A stretch of 64,000 nucleotides of DNA from Pseudomonas fluorescens NCIMB 11764 (GTDB lineage: Bacteria; Pseudomonadota; Gammaproteobacteria; Pseudomonadales; Pseudomonadaceae), in assembly GCF_000293885.2 (NCBI RefSeq), contig NZ_CP010945.1:4670001-4734000 (forward strand), read 5' to 3'. Position numbers and translations under genes: made by a program. Below the pieces are notes generated by a model. That model saw only the letters and a list, made by a program, of their open reading frames with translations. It made no database searches and had not been told where the DNA came from. Of the stretch, positions 63,117 to 64,000 are shown in pieces (the first letter of the stretch is position 1; every line of letters starts with the position of its first letter).

Positions 63117-63667
63117 GAGCGGGTCTCGCAGGCGTCGACGCCCCGTTGCCCTTGCGGTTTCAAATGGGGGGCGAAATTGCATGGGCCGGTGCGGCTGTCC
63201 AGCTGTTCGAGCAGGATCTGGTTCCAGGCCGTTCGACACGCGCCCGGCGAACCCGGAACGCAGCACACCAGCACGCCATTGCTCATCCCTGCCAATGCCC
63301 GGGATTGCAGGCTGGACATGCCGATTTCCGCAAGGGACACCTGACGGAACAGTTCACCGAAGCCTTCCACGTGTTTGTCCAGCAACGGCAAAACCGCTTG
63401 TGGTGTGTTGTCGCGCGCGGTGAAACCGGTGCCGCCGGTCATCAATACCACCTGCACCTTGGGGTCGGCGATCCAGTGGGAAACCTTGGCGCGGATCTGA
63501 TAAATGTCGTCCTTGACCAGACCACGATCGATCAATACATGCCCGGCCGTTTGCAGCAAATCCGTGAGGGTCTGCCCCGAGGTGTCAGTGTCAAAGGTGC
63601 GCGTATCGCTGATGGTCAGCACGGCAATGTTCAGGGGTTCAAACGTGCGTTGCGCCAGATGGGCCAT
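63113..63667 (-). CDS. moaB: Molybdopterin adenylyltransferase-like protein
   Basis: A 184-residue MoaB/MogA-family protein: IAVLTISDTRTFDTDTSGQT near residue 15 and VVLMTGGTGFTARDNTPQAV near 80. It supports molybdenum cofactor formation. ATG 63667; the frame is open further upstream but through the NarL site. A NarL 7-2-7 site lies about 65-85 bp upstream. Confidence 0.9.
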   Translation of the reverse strand: MAHLAQRTFEPLNIAVLTISDTRTFDTDTSGQTLTDLLQTAGHVLIDRGLVKDDIYQIRAKVSHWIADPKVQVVLMTGGTGFTARDNTPQAVLPLLDKHVEGFGELFRQVSLAEIGMSSLQSRALAGMSNGVLVCCVPGSPGACRTAWNQILLEQLDSRTGPCNFAPHLKPQGQRGVDACETRS

Positions 63668-63731
63668 ATCCAAGCCTTCCCGTAAATGAGGGTATGGGGC
63701 AAAGCCTGAACTGGAATTCCCGATGAGCCTA

Positions 63732-63752
63732 TTCCTCCAAGGAGGTACCTCT
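63732..63752 (-). promoter_or_regulatory. NarL sites upstream of moaB-moeA
   Basis: TTCCTCC-AA-GGAGGTA (63732-63747) is a 7-2-7 pair, and TACCTCT (63746-63752) is a third heptamer. This places cofactor synthesis under the same nitrate control as narK1 and dnr. Confidence 0.65.
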
Positions 63753-63790
63753 ACAGGGACATATGAAGAACGTGTAGGCCACACGATACC

Positions 63791-63880
63791 TGTGGGAGCG
63801 AGCCTGCTCGCGATAGCGGCTTGTCAGGCAATATTGATGTCGACTGACCCACTGCTATCGCGAGCAGGCTCGCTCCCACA
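63791..63880. repeat. REPIN (REP doublet)
   Basis: A perfect pair of facing arms, TGTGGGAGCGAGCCTGCTCG with CGATAGC and their exact reverse complement, around an AATATTGATGTCGACTG centre. It lies between moaB and pdxH. Confidence 0.93.
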
Positions 63881-63910
63881 TTGTTCTCCATCGCTGCGCG
63901 TTCTGCGGGT

Positions 63911-64000
63911 TCAAGGTGCCAAGCGGTTCCGTTGCCATACGCCATCGCGCAACCGGTAATCGAGACGGTCATGCAAGCGGTCGGCACGGCCTTGCCAGAA
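63911..64000 (-). CDS. pdxH: Pyridoxamine 5'-phosphate oxidase, C-terminal end (cut by window)
   Basis: The last 29 codons and stop of a gene running in from the right. The peptide FWQGRADRLHDRL and the ending WQRNRLAP match the PdxH C-terminus (FWQGRxxRLHDR...RLAP), which contacts FMN. The rest lies outside the window. Confidence 0.9.
   Translation of the reverse strand, partial: FWQGRADRLHDRLDYRLRDGVWQRNRLAP

Noticed and set aside
1..64000. CRISPR arrays, tRNA and rRNA genes, prophage
   Set aside because: No regularly spaced repeats, no cloverleaf or rRNA-like sequence and no phage structural genes were found on reading. The repeated elements present are REP doublets.

Overview
The window is a piece of a Pseudomonas chromosome, most likely from the P. 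fluorescens group. This is inferred from the narK1K2GHJI order with divergent narXL and a neighbouring dnr, from Pseudomonas-type REP doublets, from a short LOV photoreceptor closely matching the P. putida PpSB-LOV type, and from high-GC Pseudomonas codon use. I see no rRNA, tRNA, CRISPR array or prophage. The identifications come from reading the sequence and remembered family features; no database search was run.

Left part (1-10.5 kb): an apparently uncharacterised catabolic island. It holds a truncated DAO-type flavin oxidase, a DMT exporter, a pair of short-chain dehydrogenases, a TetR regulator translationally coupled to a pyrroline-5-carboxylate-reductase-like enzyme, a DgcA/StcD-like flavin demethylase and a divergent 2-oxoglutarate/Fe(II) oxygenase. 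A perfect 18-bp inverted repeat lies in the divergent promoter, and related half-sites lie upstream of the TetR gene, so these genes probably form one local regulon acting on a cyclic or N-methylated amine. A gene-poor, degraded stretch follows (8.8-10.2 kb).

10.8-15 kb: a sigma-54 activator of the AcoR type faces a flavin monooxygenase gene with a clear -24/-12 promoter. 15.3-23.5 kb: a light-response-type cluster (ABC1 kinase, DUF3429, chemoreceptor, DCC thiol oxidoreductase, folE, SDR, DUF6482, FeS photolyase/cryptochrome, DUF2256) with two sites resembling the PplR/LitR operator. 23.7-27.5 kb: TetR plus DMT exporter, and a CHASE-GGDEF diguanylate cyclase.

27.8-30.9 kb: an HprSR-type two-component system next to a GlcG/HbpS protein and a periplasmic hydroxyisourate hydrolase. 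31-35 kb: an intact IS2-like element with a 5-bp target duplication splitting a small reading frame, several gene remnants, a short LOV photoreceptor, an SDR and a DUF3079 gene. 35.4-38.9 kb: ftrABCD ferrous iron uptake. 38.9-40.6 kb: a second chemoreceptor.

Right part (40.6-63.7 kb): an anaerobic respiration block. It contains class III ribonucleotide reductase (nrdD, a separate small glycyl-radical subunit, nrdG), molybdopterin genes (moaA, moeA, moaB), the nitrate reductase operon, narXL, dnr, a DGC-domain zinc protein and ubiUVT for oxygen-independent ubiquinone synthesis. ANR/Dnr boxes and NarL 7-2-7 sites tie these together. The window ends in the 3' end of pdxH.
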